Assembly (NCBI RefSeq): GCF_022024115.1
Contig: NZ_CP091792.1
Span: 2,046,001 to 2,110,000, forward strand
Length of the DNA stretch: 64,000 nucleotides
Reading direction: 5' to 3'
Source of the DNA: Prevotella communis
GTDB taxonomy: Bacteria; Bacteroidota; Bacteroidia; Bacteroidales; Bacteroidaceae
Under the pieces are notes generated by a model. It did not search any database. It saw only the letters and a list, made by a program, of their open reading frames with translations, and was not told the origin of the DNA. Positions within the stretch are counted from its first letter, which is position 1. The number at the start of each line of letters is the position of its first letter. This document shows, one piece after another, positions 41,674 to 49,720 of this stretch. Both the position numbers and the translations under genes were made by a program.

Positions 41674-42882
41674 ATGGTTGGTGTCGTATATATAGGTAAT
41701 AATCCCCAGTCAGAAGAGCGTTTGAAGTATCTGCCTGGAAAGCATGTCATTTTCAAGAAAGACTATTCAGAGGCCGCTAGCGAGTGTAACACACGCAAGC
41801 TCTACGACCACTATATTATCTTCCTAGAGAAGACATCTCCTGGATATGATACGGCAGCCATCACCTATCTGAAGCAGAACTGCCCAGGCATTTACATCAT
41901 CCTGCTCACATCTGGTTTGTCAAGTGAAGAGCGAAAGCAATACCAGCAATGCGGCATTAACGACACGCTTGATATCAACGCTTCTGTAACGGTTATCAGC
42001 AAGAAGCTACAGTTTGTATGCGACAGGGAAGACATGCTGTTTGACACAGTAGTCACCAAGAGGAACCTGCTCCAGTTTAAGATTCCTGTATGGAAACGTC
42101 TCTTTGACATTTTCGTTTCATCTTTGGCCATCCTTGTCACATCACCAATCATGATTATCACAGCGATTGCCATCAAATTGGAGAGTCCTGGTCCTGCCCT
42201 ATTCAAATCAAAGCGTGTTGGTACCAGTTACCAGATATTTGACTTCCTCAAGTTCCGTTCTATGTATATGGACGCAGAAAAGCGTCTGCAAGAACTGAGC
42301 AAGACAGGAAATCAGTATGCCAAGAAGACAGACAACGACAATACCACCACAGAAGCATCATCGTTCAGCAATTCCGCTGCAGAAGACGAGATGATGGCCA
42401 AGTTAGGGCTTGAATCAAACATGATGATCAGCGATGACGAGGTTATGCTGATTGGTGATGATTTTGTCGTAGCAGAAACAGATTTCAGCAAGCAGAAAGA
42501 AGAAGACATCAACAATGCCTTTGTAAAAATCGAGAACGATCCACGCGTTACGAAAGTTGGACGTTTCATCCGTAAATACAGCATTGACGAACTGCCTCAG
42601 CTCTTCAACATCCTGAAAGGCGACATGTCTGTTGTCGGCAATCGTCCTCTCCCACTCTATGAAGCAGAGAAGCTTACTGCCGATTCTAGCATTGACCGTT
42701 TCATGGCCCCTGCAGGACTCACAGGTCTGTGGCAGGTAGAGGAACGCGGCAAGGGCGGCAAGATGTCTGCTGAGGAGCGCAAACAACTTGACATTATCTA
42801 TGGCGAGACCTATTCTTTGGCACTCGACCTAAAGATTATATTCCGTACCCTCTTTGCCTTTGTGCAGAAAGAGAACGTATAA
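41674..42882 (+). CDS. Priming sugar transferase with degenerate receiver-like N-terminus
   Basis: The C-terminal part is a polyprenyl-phosphate hexose-1-phosphate transferase of the WbaP/ExoY type. A membrane helix at about 145-170 (LFDIFVSSLAILVTSPIMI) is followed by FKSKRVG and KFRSM, then after an insert DPRVTKVGRFIRKYSIDELP, GDMSVVGNRP and TGLWQVEERG. It starts a glycan on undecaprenyl phosphate at the inner membrane. Residues 1-125 have receiver-like topology without the phosphorylation aspartate context. An acidic, Ser/Thr-rich insert of about 65 residues (about 212-277) splits the catalytic domain. Located right after the receiver gene. Confidence 0.88.
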   Translation: MVGVVYIGNNPQSEERLKYLPGKHVIFKKDYSEAASECNTRKLYDHYIIFLEKTSPGYDTAAITYLKQNCPGIYIILLTSGLSSEERKQYQQCGINDTLDINASVTVISKKLQFVCDREDMLFDTVVTKRNLLQFKIPVWKRLFDIFVSSLAILVTSPIMIITAIAIKLESPGPALFKSKRVGTSYQIFDFLKFRSMYMDAEKRLQELSKTGNQYAKKTDNDNTTTEASSFSNSAAEDEMMAKLGLESNMMISDDEVMLIGDDFVVAETDFSKQKEEDINNAFVKIENDPRVTKVGRFIRKYSIDELPQLFNILKGDMSVVGNRPLPLYEAEKLTADSSIDRFMAPAGLTGLWQVEERGKGGKMSAEERKQLDIIYGETYSLALDLKIIFRTLFAFVQKENV

Positions 42883-42908
42883 TATCTATTGCGAAAAAAC
42901 CTACATCT

Positions 42909-43877
42909 ATGATAAAATACCTATTTACTATAGCCATATCGTCTCTGTGTCTCACGGCTTCCGCCCAGTCTGCCGATGACAGCGGAATCAGTGCAGGTTT
43001 CTTTGACTCAAGTCAGGAGAAGGATATCAGCTTCTCAGAATTCAAATTACCACCATTGGCTGTGTTGTTTGAAAATGCAAAGTCAAATCCTACCATTTTA
43101 CAATTTGCGAAACAGCAGGAAATCGCTCAAGCTGAAGTGGCAAAGCAGAAAAAACACATATTCTCTTATGTCAGCGGATCTGCGAGTGCCAGCTATGGTT
43201 TATCAGACATTTGGAGTGGCTCTCAAGGCACAGGCTATGGTTCTGGTATGGTATGGCAACCTCATTCTAGCGAACAAAGTTATTGGAATGTTGGTGTAAG
43301 TGTTAGCTTACCTTTAGAAGACATTTTGGATTTAGGCCCATCTGTCAAGCGCAAGCGCCTAGAGGTTGAAAACATCCAAATTCAAAAAGATGCCGCATAC
43401 GACCAACTAAAATTACAAATTGTTACCCTCTATATAAAAATCACCAATAATTTGGTAGCCCTGAAATCTGCTGGTGAAAGTGCCGCAGCATCTCAAGGTG
43501 CCAGTTCACTCAACGAGGTAGAATTTCACCACGGAAGCATGGAGATTGAAACCTATGCTAATACAGGCCAACGTAGTATGGAAGCAGTCAACACTTATCA
43601 AGCACTATTAACTGAAATTACAACCGACATTGTAACTCTTGAAATCCTGACTCATACACCTATCATAACCAACACGACTACCGATATCACGCTTGACTCT
43701 ACCATAGAAAAATCTCGGAGGCAAATCGCCAAGGAGAATCGTGCAGTAGAGAAGCGCATCAAAAAAGCTGCAGAAGAAGAAGCTAAACGTGAAAAAGAGA
43801 TTCTTAAACAGGAAGAGAGAGAAGCAAAGCAAGCCGAAAAAGAGGCGGCAAAAGCAGCAAAAGAAAAAAACAAATAA
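42909..43877 (+). CDS. TolC-like outer-membrane protein, short
   Basis: This 322-residue protein has a signal peptide (ending TASAQ) and helical segments resembling half of a TolC/OEP protein: LFENAKSNPTILQFAKQQEIAQAEVAKQK and, near 190-250, a long helix. A Lys/Glu-rich coiled tail (about 275-322) is unusual. At 322 residues it is shorter than typical TolC (~420-490). It lies between the priming transferase and the chain-length protein, so it probably serves export, but a normal polysaccharide OPX domain is not seen. Confidence 0.7.
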   Translation: MIKYLFTIAISSLCLTASAQSADDSGISAGFFDSSQEKDISFSEFKLPPLAVLFENAKSNPTILQFAKQQEIAQAEVAKQKKHIFSYVSGSASASYGLSDIWSGSQGTGYGSGMVWQPHSSEQSYWNVGVSVSLPLEDILDLGPSVKRKRLEVENIQIQKDAAYDQLKLQIVTLYIKITNNLVALKSAGESAAASQGASSLNEVEFHHGSMEIETYANTGQRSMEAVNTYQALLTEITTDIVTLEILTHTPIITNTTTDITLDSTIEKSRRQIAKENRAVEKRIKKAAEEEAKREKEILKQEEREAKQAEKEAAKAAKEKNK

Positions 43878-43903
43878 TATCATCAACTTTAGTTATTGAA
43901 CAG

Positions 43904-46081
43904 ATGGATATATTCAGATATATTGTTAGATTCTTGTATAAGATTCGTTGGTATCTCGTTGTTTTGCCAACGATAGCATTGGTTGTCGCATGGTTTATGA
44001 CACGCAATACAGAACGTGTTTACGATGCGAGAACAACAATCTATACAGGTATGATTACGGGATATAACATTGAAGGTGGAACAGGTGCTGCTGGTGGAAA
44101 TCCACAGACAAACATTATCAACCTCATGTTGATTATCCAAACAGATAACACGATTCATGAGGTCGCTCTGAAATTATTTGCGCGCTGCATGATGTATGGG
44201 AACCCCAACAAGGACAATAATTATATCACAGCAGAGCACTTCCGTCAACTGAATGCGAGTGTACCTCCAGAAGTAAAGGCACTCATCAACCCACAAAACG
44301 AGTTAGAGACTTATCGTAACTTGAAAGCCTACGAGCGTCCCTCGCAGGATAATTACTTGTTTGGTCTCCTCAACTATCATCCATATTTTAGTATCAATAG
44401 TATAACAAGTCGTCTAAAAGTATTACAGCTCAGTGGCAGTGACATTATCGACATCTCTTATTCCGCCAATGACCCTGGCATATGTTATAACACACTTGAC
44501 ATTTTAAATGAGGTTTTCGCCAATCAATACCAACAACTTCGTTATGGCGAAACCATGAATGTTATCAAGTTCTTTGAGAAAGAAGTAAAACGACTTTACC
44601 GAAACTTGACAACAGCAGAGAATGACCTCATTAAATATAATGTCAAAAATCGCATCATCAATTATGGTGAACAAACCAAACAGGTTGCAGGTCTTGAAGC
44701 GCAGCAGCAGGTAAAAAACAATGAGTTGCGTATGAATATTGCAACCACAGAGGCATTGATAGCCTACCTGAAGCAGCAATTAGGTAGTCGTGCAAAGATT
44801 ATTGAATCCAATCAGGAATTCTCCGCATTAGTTCGCGATATCACCCGATTGCAATCACGTATTGCTAATCTTAAATTGATGAGCAGCGAAAATGGCGGAA
44901 ACAACAATGAAGCCCAATTAGAGTTGTCTAAAGCAGAGCGTCAATTGGATGCTACCACCAAGAAAGTCAAGGAGTTAACCCAAACACTTGAAGGAGCAAA
45001 TTACAATACCGACACAGGCATCAAATCCGCAGATCTTATTGATCGTTGGTTGGAACAAGTCATCCTATTGGAGAAGACAAAAGCAGAATTAAGTGCCCAA
45101 GATATCATGCAACAAAATATCGACCAGCAGTTCATTTTCTTCTCTCCGATAGGTGCAACACTGGATCGTAAGGATCGTCATATAGGTTTTATTGAAGGCA
45201 ACTATATGGAGATGCTAAAAGCATTAAACTCAGCTCGTTTGCGCCAGCGCAACCTCCAGATGTCTACAGCTGTATTGCGTGTGCTTAACCCGCCCATGTT
45301 CCCGTTGAATGCACAGCCAACCAATCGTATGATGACTTTACTTGGTTCTTTCATGCTGGCTTTCGTTTTCACTGCAACCTATTTCTTCATCATTGAGATG
45401 CTTGACCGCACATTGCGTGATCGTATGCGCTCTGAACGTATCACACAAGTACCTGTCATGGGATGTTATCCCAAGGAGAGTACCCTGCGCTATCGCCGTT
45501 TCAATAAGACCATTAACGACATGGCGCTCCGCCAACTAAGCAAATCATTGCTTCCCAACTTCAAGGAAGGGCAGCAAAACGTACTCAATTTACTGTCAAC
45601 AGATGCTGCCAATGGAAAAAGCTATATTGCTCAGGAGTTAGAGAACTATTGGCTCAGTTTGGGTTTGCAAGTACGCCGTCTTACCTACGACGAAGATTTC
45701 TTGGCCGAAGATAGTCGCTATCTGATGGCAACAGACATAAAATCAATTTGCCCAGATATTATGCCCAACGAGATTGCAATCATTGAGTATCCCAATTTGG
45801 ATGACAACACAATTCCAACAGGTCTCTTAAATATGGGTACCATCAACTTAATGGTAACACGTGCAAACCGTACTTGGAAAGATGTTGATCAGAAAGCGCT
45901 TAAAGAATTACAGGCACGTCTTGAAAATAAGAATTCATTATTCTTATATCTTACTGAAGCACAACGCTATGCTGTAGAAGAATTCGTAGGGCAGTTACCG
46001 CCTTATACGAAATTCAACAACTTTATCTACAGATTATCTCAACTTGGCCTGACAGCTACAGAAAACAGCCATGCAAAATAG
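43904..46081 (+). CDS. Polysaccharide chain-length protein with BY-kinase-like domain
   Basis: The 725-residue protein has a Wzz-type membrane topology: first helix at about 15-32 (YLVVLPTIALVVAWFM), a large periplasmic coiled-coil region (to about 470), and a second helix at about 472-498. A cytoplasmic ATPase domain (about 545-715) follows, with a Walker A-like STDAANGKSYIAQ. The Walker B-like segment IAIIEYPN lacks the usual Asp run, and there is no tyrosine-rich tail, so it may bind ATP without being an active tyrosine autokinase. It should control chain length of the exported polysaccharide. Confidence 0.85.
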   Translation: MDIFRYIVRFLYKIRWYLVVLPTIALVVAWFMTRNTERVYDARTTIYTGMITGYNIEGGTGAAGGNPQTNIINLMLIIQTDNTIHEVALKLFARCMMYGNPNKDNNYITAEHFRQLNASVPPEVKALINPQNELETYRNLKAYERPSQDNYLFGLLNYHPYFSINSITSRLKVLQLSGSDIIDISYSANDPGICYNTLDILNEVFANQYQQLRYGETMNVIKFFEKEVKRLYRNLTTAENDLIKYNVKNRIINYGEQTKQVAGLEAQQQVKNNELRMNIATTEALIAYLKQQLGSRAKIIESNQEFSALVRDITRLQSRIANLKLMSSENGGNNNEAQLELSKAERQLDATTKKVKELTQTLEGANYNTDTGIKSADLIDRWLEQVILLEKTKAELSAQDIMQQNIDQQFIFFSPIGATLDRKDRHIGFIEGNYMEMLKALNSARLRQRNLQMSTAVLRVLNPPMFPLNAQPTNRMMTLLGSFMLAFVFTATYFFIIEMLDRTLRDRMRSERITQVPVMGCYPKESTLRYRRFNKTINDMALRQLSKSLLPNFKEGQQNVLNLLSTDAANGKSYIAQELENYWLSLGLQVRRLTYDEDFLAEDSRYLMATDIKSICPDIMPNEIAIIEYPNLDDNTIPTGLLNMGTINLMVTRANRTWKDVDQKALKELQARLENKNSLFLYLTEAQRYAVEEFVGQLPPYTKFNNFIYRLSQLGLTATENSHAK

Positions 46082-46095
46082 TAGAGTGTGTGACT

Positions 46096-47622
46096 ATGAA
46101 TACACTTAGAACTACATCAAGCAGTTTAAGCGGAGGAAGAGTTATCATACTCTTTCTCCTATTCATATTGGCAATATATGAACTCGTTACCGCAGGATTC
46201 AATGCTTTTGCGATTATTTGCATTCTACCAATTGGCGTATTATTTGTCATTACTTCTTTTAAGCAACGCATGTTTACCTTTTGGTTGCTTTGTTTTACAA
46301 ATTATTTTATCCAGCTTAAAGATCTTACGCTCCCAATTCCCATGTCATTGCCTAATGAGATGTTAGAACTTCTCTTACTCGCATTAGCATTCATGGATGT
46401 GGCAGAATTAAAATTAGAGCGAACACTCAATGTTATGTTTGCATGTCTACTTATATGGAGTGGATATTGTACATTAGAGCTATTCAACAACACCTGTAAC
46501 CTTGGACTAAACGTTGGAGGTTGGTATACCTCTGCCCGACTGATGGCCTTTCAATTGGTTTATGCCTTTTTGGTTTTTTCTCTATACATTTCCTCCCCAG
46601 AAATGCTCAAGAAATATCTTTTCCTATGGGGAGCATTAGCATTATTTGCGGCTTTTTGGGTATGGAAACAACAACGCTTTGGATTTACCAATGCAGAAAA
46701 TCATTGGATTCAGACACGTGGCCGATCCACTCATATTTTGCAAGGTGGATCCTTGATTCGCTATTTTTCCATTTATAGTGATGCGGCAAACTTTGGAATA
46801 GGAATCGCGTCAACAGGTGTTGCATTTATTATCTTTGGCATCACCAGTAAAATCAAAAAGTTAAAATACTATTTTTTAATTACAGGCATTGCTTGTATTT
46901 GGGCAATGTTTCCTTCTGGTACGCGCACGGCAACCTTTTGTTTGGGTGCAGGATTTTTTACATACATTTTCCTTTCAAAGTCCATAAAAATCGCTATACC
47001 ATTTACGATTATATTCAGTCTTTCATTTTTCATTCTTGCTTTTACAAACATTGGCCAAGGTAACCAACAAATTCGACGTATGCGCACAGCATTCGATCCC
47101 AATGATGCATCTGCTAGTGTACGAACAATAAACCAAACCGCCATGAAAAGATACATGAAAGAAGCACCATGGGGAATAGGTTTATTAAATGAAGTTCCTA
47201 CCAACAATAAATATGCATATATGGCCACAGTTCCCCCAGATTCAGAATACGTATTCATATGGATACGTACGGGGAAAATAGGAATTACAGTATTCTTGAT
47301 TACAACTATCATTATGTTAATAGGAGCTTGTTGGATTGTCCTATTTCGTATAAAAAGTCCATCACTCCGAGGAATTGGAGCTGGTTTTTGTTGTGCCTTT
47401 GTCTCCCAACAATTAGGAGGCTATGGCAATCAAGTTTTAATGCAGTTCCCCAACTGTCTGGTTTTTTATGGGGGCTTAAGTATAGTCTATGTATTGCCAT
47501 GGATAGAACAAGAATGGATTGAGTGGGAAAATAAGAAATTAGCATTAATAGAAGAAAAGAAACGTATCAAAAAAGAAAAACGAGAGAAATCTAGAATAAA
47601 AACTTGGCTAAGTTGGAAATAA
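46096..47622 (+). CDS. O-antigen polymerase/ligase-like membrane protein (Wzy type)
   Basis: The 508-residue protein has about 11 membrane segments and a large loop near residues 315-390 containing the region RRMRTAFDPNDASASVRTIN, as in Wzy/WaaL-type enzymes. It would join repeat units in the periplasm or attach chains to a lipid. A lysine/arginine/glutamate-rich cytoplasmic tail ends the protein. GTG 46090 also opens the frame, but ATG 46096 is preferred. The end overlaps the following glycosyltransferase by 19 bp. Confidence 0.85.
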   Translation: MNTLRTTSSSLSGGRVIILFLLFILAIYELVTAGFNAFAIICILPIGVLFVITSFKQRMFTFWLLCFTNYFIQLKDLTLPIPMSLPNEMLELLLLALAFMDVAELKLERTLNVMFACLLIWSGYCTLELFNNTCNLGLNVGGWYTSARLMAFQLVYAFLVFSLYISSPEMLKKYLFLWGALALFAAFWVWKQQRFGFTNAENHWIQTRGRSTHILQGGSLIRYFSIYSDAANFGIGIASTGVAFIIFGITSKIKKLKYYFLITGIACIWAMFPSGTRTATFCLGAGFFTYIFLSKSIKIAIPFTIIFSLSFFILAFTNIGQGNQQIRRMRTAFDPNDASASVRTINQTAMKRYMKEAPWGIGLLNEVPTNNKYAYMATVPPDSEYVFIWIRTGKIGITVFLITTIIMLIGACWIVLFRIKSPSLRGIGAGFCCAFVSQQLGGYGNQVLMQFPNCLVFYGGLSIVYVLPWIEQEWIEWENKKLALIEEKKRIKKEKREKSRIKTWLSWK

Positions 47623-48518
47623 TAATAATATCTATCATTACCATCAATTACAACGGGCTTAAAGACACCTGTGAGTTAATTGAGTCATTACCTTTAGAGG
47701 ATAAGTCCATTGAGGTAATCGTGGTAGATAATGCTTCCGAGGAAGACGAAGCTACCATCATTACCAATCGTTATCCACAAGTAAAAGTGATTCGTAGTGA
47801 AAAGAATCTCGGCTTTGCAGGTGGAAACAATCTCGGCATCAAAGCTGCTCAAGGCAAATACCTTTTCTTCATCAACAATGATGTAATTCTCAAACCTCAG
47901 ACTTCAGACATCAGACATCTTATCAGTCGTTTAGAGACTGATGACAAGATAGGGGCAGTTTGTCCGAAGATACGCTTTGCATGGGATGATTACCCAATTC
48001 AGTTCGCAGGCTATACCCCACTCTCTCGCTATACAATGCGTAACCGCTCGATAGGCTTTGGCGAAACAGACAAAGGTCAGTATGACACTGCTCACCAAAC
48101 CCCCTACGCCCATGGTGCAGCCATGATGGTAAAACGTGAAGTTCTTGAAAAGGTTGGACTAATGCCAGAATGCTATTTCCTTTATTACGAAGAACTCGAC
48201 TGGTCCATGATGTTCACACGAGCAGGCTATGCTATCTGGTACGAACCAGCCTGCACCATCTATCACAAAGAGAGCCAGGCAACTGGCCAAAACAGCCCAC
48301 TAAAGACATATTACCTCACACGTAATCGTCTGTTGTTTGTTAAACGTAACATACAAGGACTACGTAGATATATTACATATACATATTTATTACTTGTTGT
48401 TGCTCCACGTGACATCTGCAGATACATCATGCATCGGCAGTTTAATCTTGCATCAGCCACGATAAAAGGTATTATCAATTATCAATTATCAATTTTCAAT
48501 TATCAATTCGAGAAATGA
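47604..48518 (+). CDS. GT2 glycosyltransferase, WbbL/rhamnosyltransferase-like
   Basis: This 304-residue GT-A enzyme has ISIITINYNGLKDTCELIES, VVDNASEED, ENLGFAGGNN-like (KNLGFAGGNNLGIK), the INNDV metal motif and YYEELDWSMMFTRAGY. It resembles dTDP-rhamnosyl transferases of the WbbL type. The only available start is TTG 47604 (or 47613), inside the end of the polymerase gene. Residues 99-105 (QTSDIRH) and the last 12 residues (NYQLSIFNYQFE) come from heptamer tandem repeats. It overlaps the next gene by 4 bp. Confidence 0.88.
   Translation: MAKLEIIIISIITINYNGLKDTCELIESLPLEDKSIEVIVVDNASEEDEATIITNRYPQVKVIRSEKNLGFAGGNNLGIKAAQGKYLFFINNDVILKPQTSDIRHLISRLETDDKIGAVCPKIRFAWDDYPIQFAGYTPLSRYTMRNRSIGFGETDKGQYDTAHQTPYAHGAAMMVKREVLEKVGLMPECYFLYYEELDWSMMFTRAGYAIWYEPACTIYHKESQATGQNSPLKTYYLTRNRLLFVKRNIQGLRRYITYTYLLLVVAPRDICRYIMHRQFNLASATIKGIINYQLSIFNYQFEK
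47898..47918 (+). repeat. Heptamer array in the GT2 gene (internal)
   Basis: CAGACTT, CAGACAT, CAGACAT: three 7-bp units, 21 bp, encoding QTSDIRH. Confidence 0.8.
48471..48510 (+). repeat. Heptamer array at the 3' end of the GT2 gene
   Basis: ATTATCA x3, ATTTTCA, ATTATCA and a partial unit run to 8 bp before the stop codon, just upstream of the overlapping start of the next glycosyltransferase gene. Confidence 0.85.
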
Positions 48519-49720
48519 ACTTCTGGTGGATACTATATACAATTGATTGGGTACTGTTTCTGCCTGTTGCATTAACAGTAGCGTATATTCTGTTCTTTGC
48601 AATTGCTGCAATTTTCAGAACGTCCACGACTCCTCCCAAAGCAAAAGGACAGAACCGTTATATCATCCTAATCCCCGCATATAAAAGTGATGTTAGGATT
48701 CTTGAAACAGTCAACTCCATTTTAGGACAGACCTACACCCAAAGGAATTTTGATATCGTGGTTATCTCTTGTCATCAGAGCGAGATGATTAACATGCGAT
48801 TAGCACAACTGCCCATCACACTGCTTACGCCCAATTTTGCGAGGAGCACAAAGGTCAAGGCACTTCAATATGCCATACTCAACTTGCCTCAGTTTAAGAT
48901 ATATGATGCTGTCATCCTTCTTGACGCTGGCAATATCGTAGAACCAGAATTTATAGAACAAGTCAACGATGCTTTCGAAGCCGCTGGTACAAAAGCATTC
49001 CAAACCCATCGTATGGCACGTAATCGTGATACGGCTATTGCCCGTTTAGACACGATTTTTGAAGAGATTAACAACACCATATTCCGCCGTGGTCATCAAG
49101 CTGTGGGTCTGTCGGCCTCACTCAATAGCTCTGGATCTGTCTTCGACTTTGCCTGGTTCAAGCGCAACATTATGAAGATTCGTTCTGCAGTTGGAGAAGA
49201 CAAGGAATTGGAAGCATTATTGGTACGTGACAGCATATACATCGACTATTTTGAAGATATTCTCGTGTATGACGAGAAGACACGTAAGGTACATGATTTC
49301 AACATTCAGCGTGGTCGTTGGACCTATATCCAACTCCATAACCTGTTGAGCAATTTCCGTTTCATACCTCTTGCTTTCATGAACAGCCAGTATGACCTTG
49401 TAGACAAGATTATCCAATGGGCACTCATTCCTCGTACCATCATGATGGGCATCGTCTCCATCATGTGCCTCACCCTTCCCTTTATCTATTTCACGTTGGC
49501 ATTAAAATGGTGGGCTATCACAGCCATCGCCATTTTTGCCTATGCATTAGCCACCCCTGACTATCTCGTTGATAAAAATTGGGATCGAGATTTCCTTCGT
49601 GCTCCTCTCATTACTATTGGTGCTCTCTTCAATATCTTCAGAGCAGGCCGAGACGAAACTGGCGCCCGTTTGGATGCCTTCAGTCACATCATTCATAAAT
49701 TAAGAGCAAGAAAACAATGA
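48515..49720 (+). CDS. Membrane GT2 glycosyltransferase (first of a duplicated pair)
   Basis: The 401-residue protein has an N-terminal membrane helix (about 10-34), a GT-A catalytic domain (IILIPAYKSD, ILLDAGN where a DxD-type motif is expected, GEDKELEALL and QRGRW for the Q(Q/R)xRW motif), then C-terminal helices. This is the processive or polytopic GT2 class. It overlaps the previous gene by 4 bp and the next by 4 bp. The next gene is a clear paralogue. The second aspartate of the DxD-like motif is replaced here (DAGN against DADN). Confidence 0.88.
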   Translation: MNFWWILYTIDWVLFLPVALTVAYILFFAIAAIFRTSTTPPKAKGQNRYIILIPAYKSDVRILETVNSILGQTYTQRNFDIVVISCHQSEMINMRLAQLPITLLTPNFARSTKVKALQYAILNLPQFKIYDAVILLDAGNIVEPEFIEQVNDAFEAAGTKAFQTHRMARNRDTAIARLDTIFEEINNTIFRRGHQAVGLSASLNSSGSVFDFAWFKRNIMKIRSAVGEDKELEALLVRDSIYIDYFEDILVYDEKTRKVHDFNIQRGRWTYIQLHNLLSNFRFIPLAFMNSQYDLVDKIIQWALIPRTIMMGIVSIMCLTLPFIYFTLALKWWAITAIAIFAYALATPDYLVDKNWDRDFLRAPLITIGALFNIFRAGRDETGARLDAFSHIIHKLRARKQ

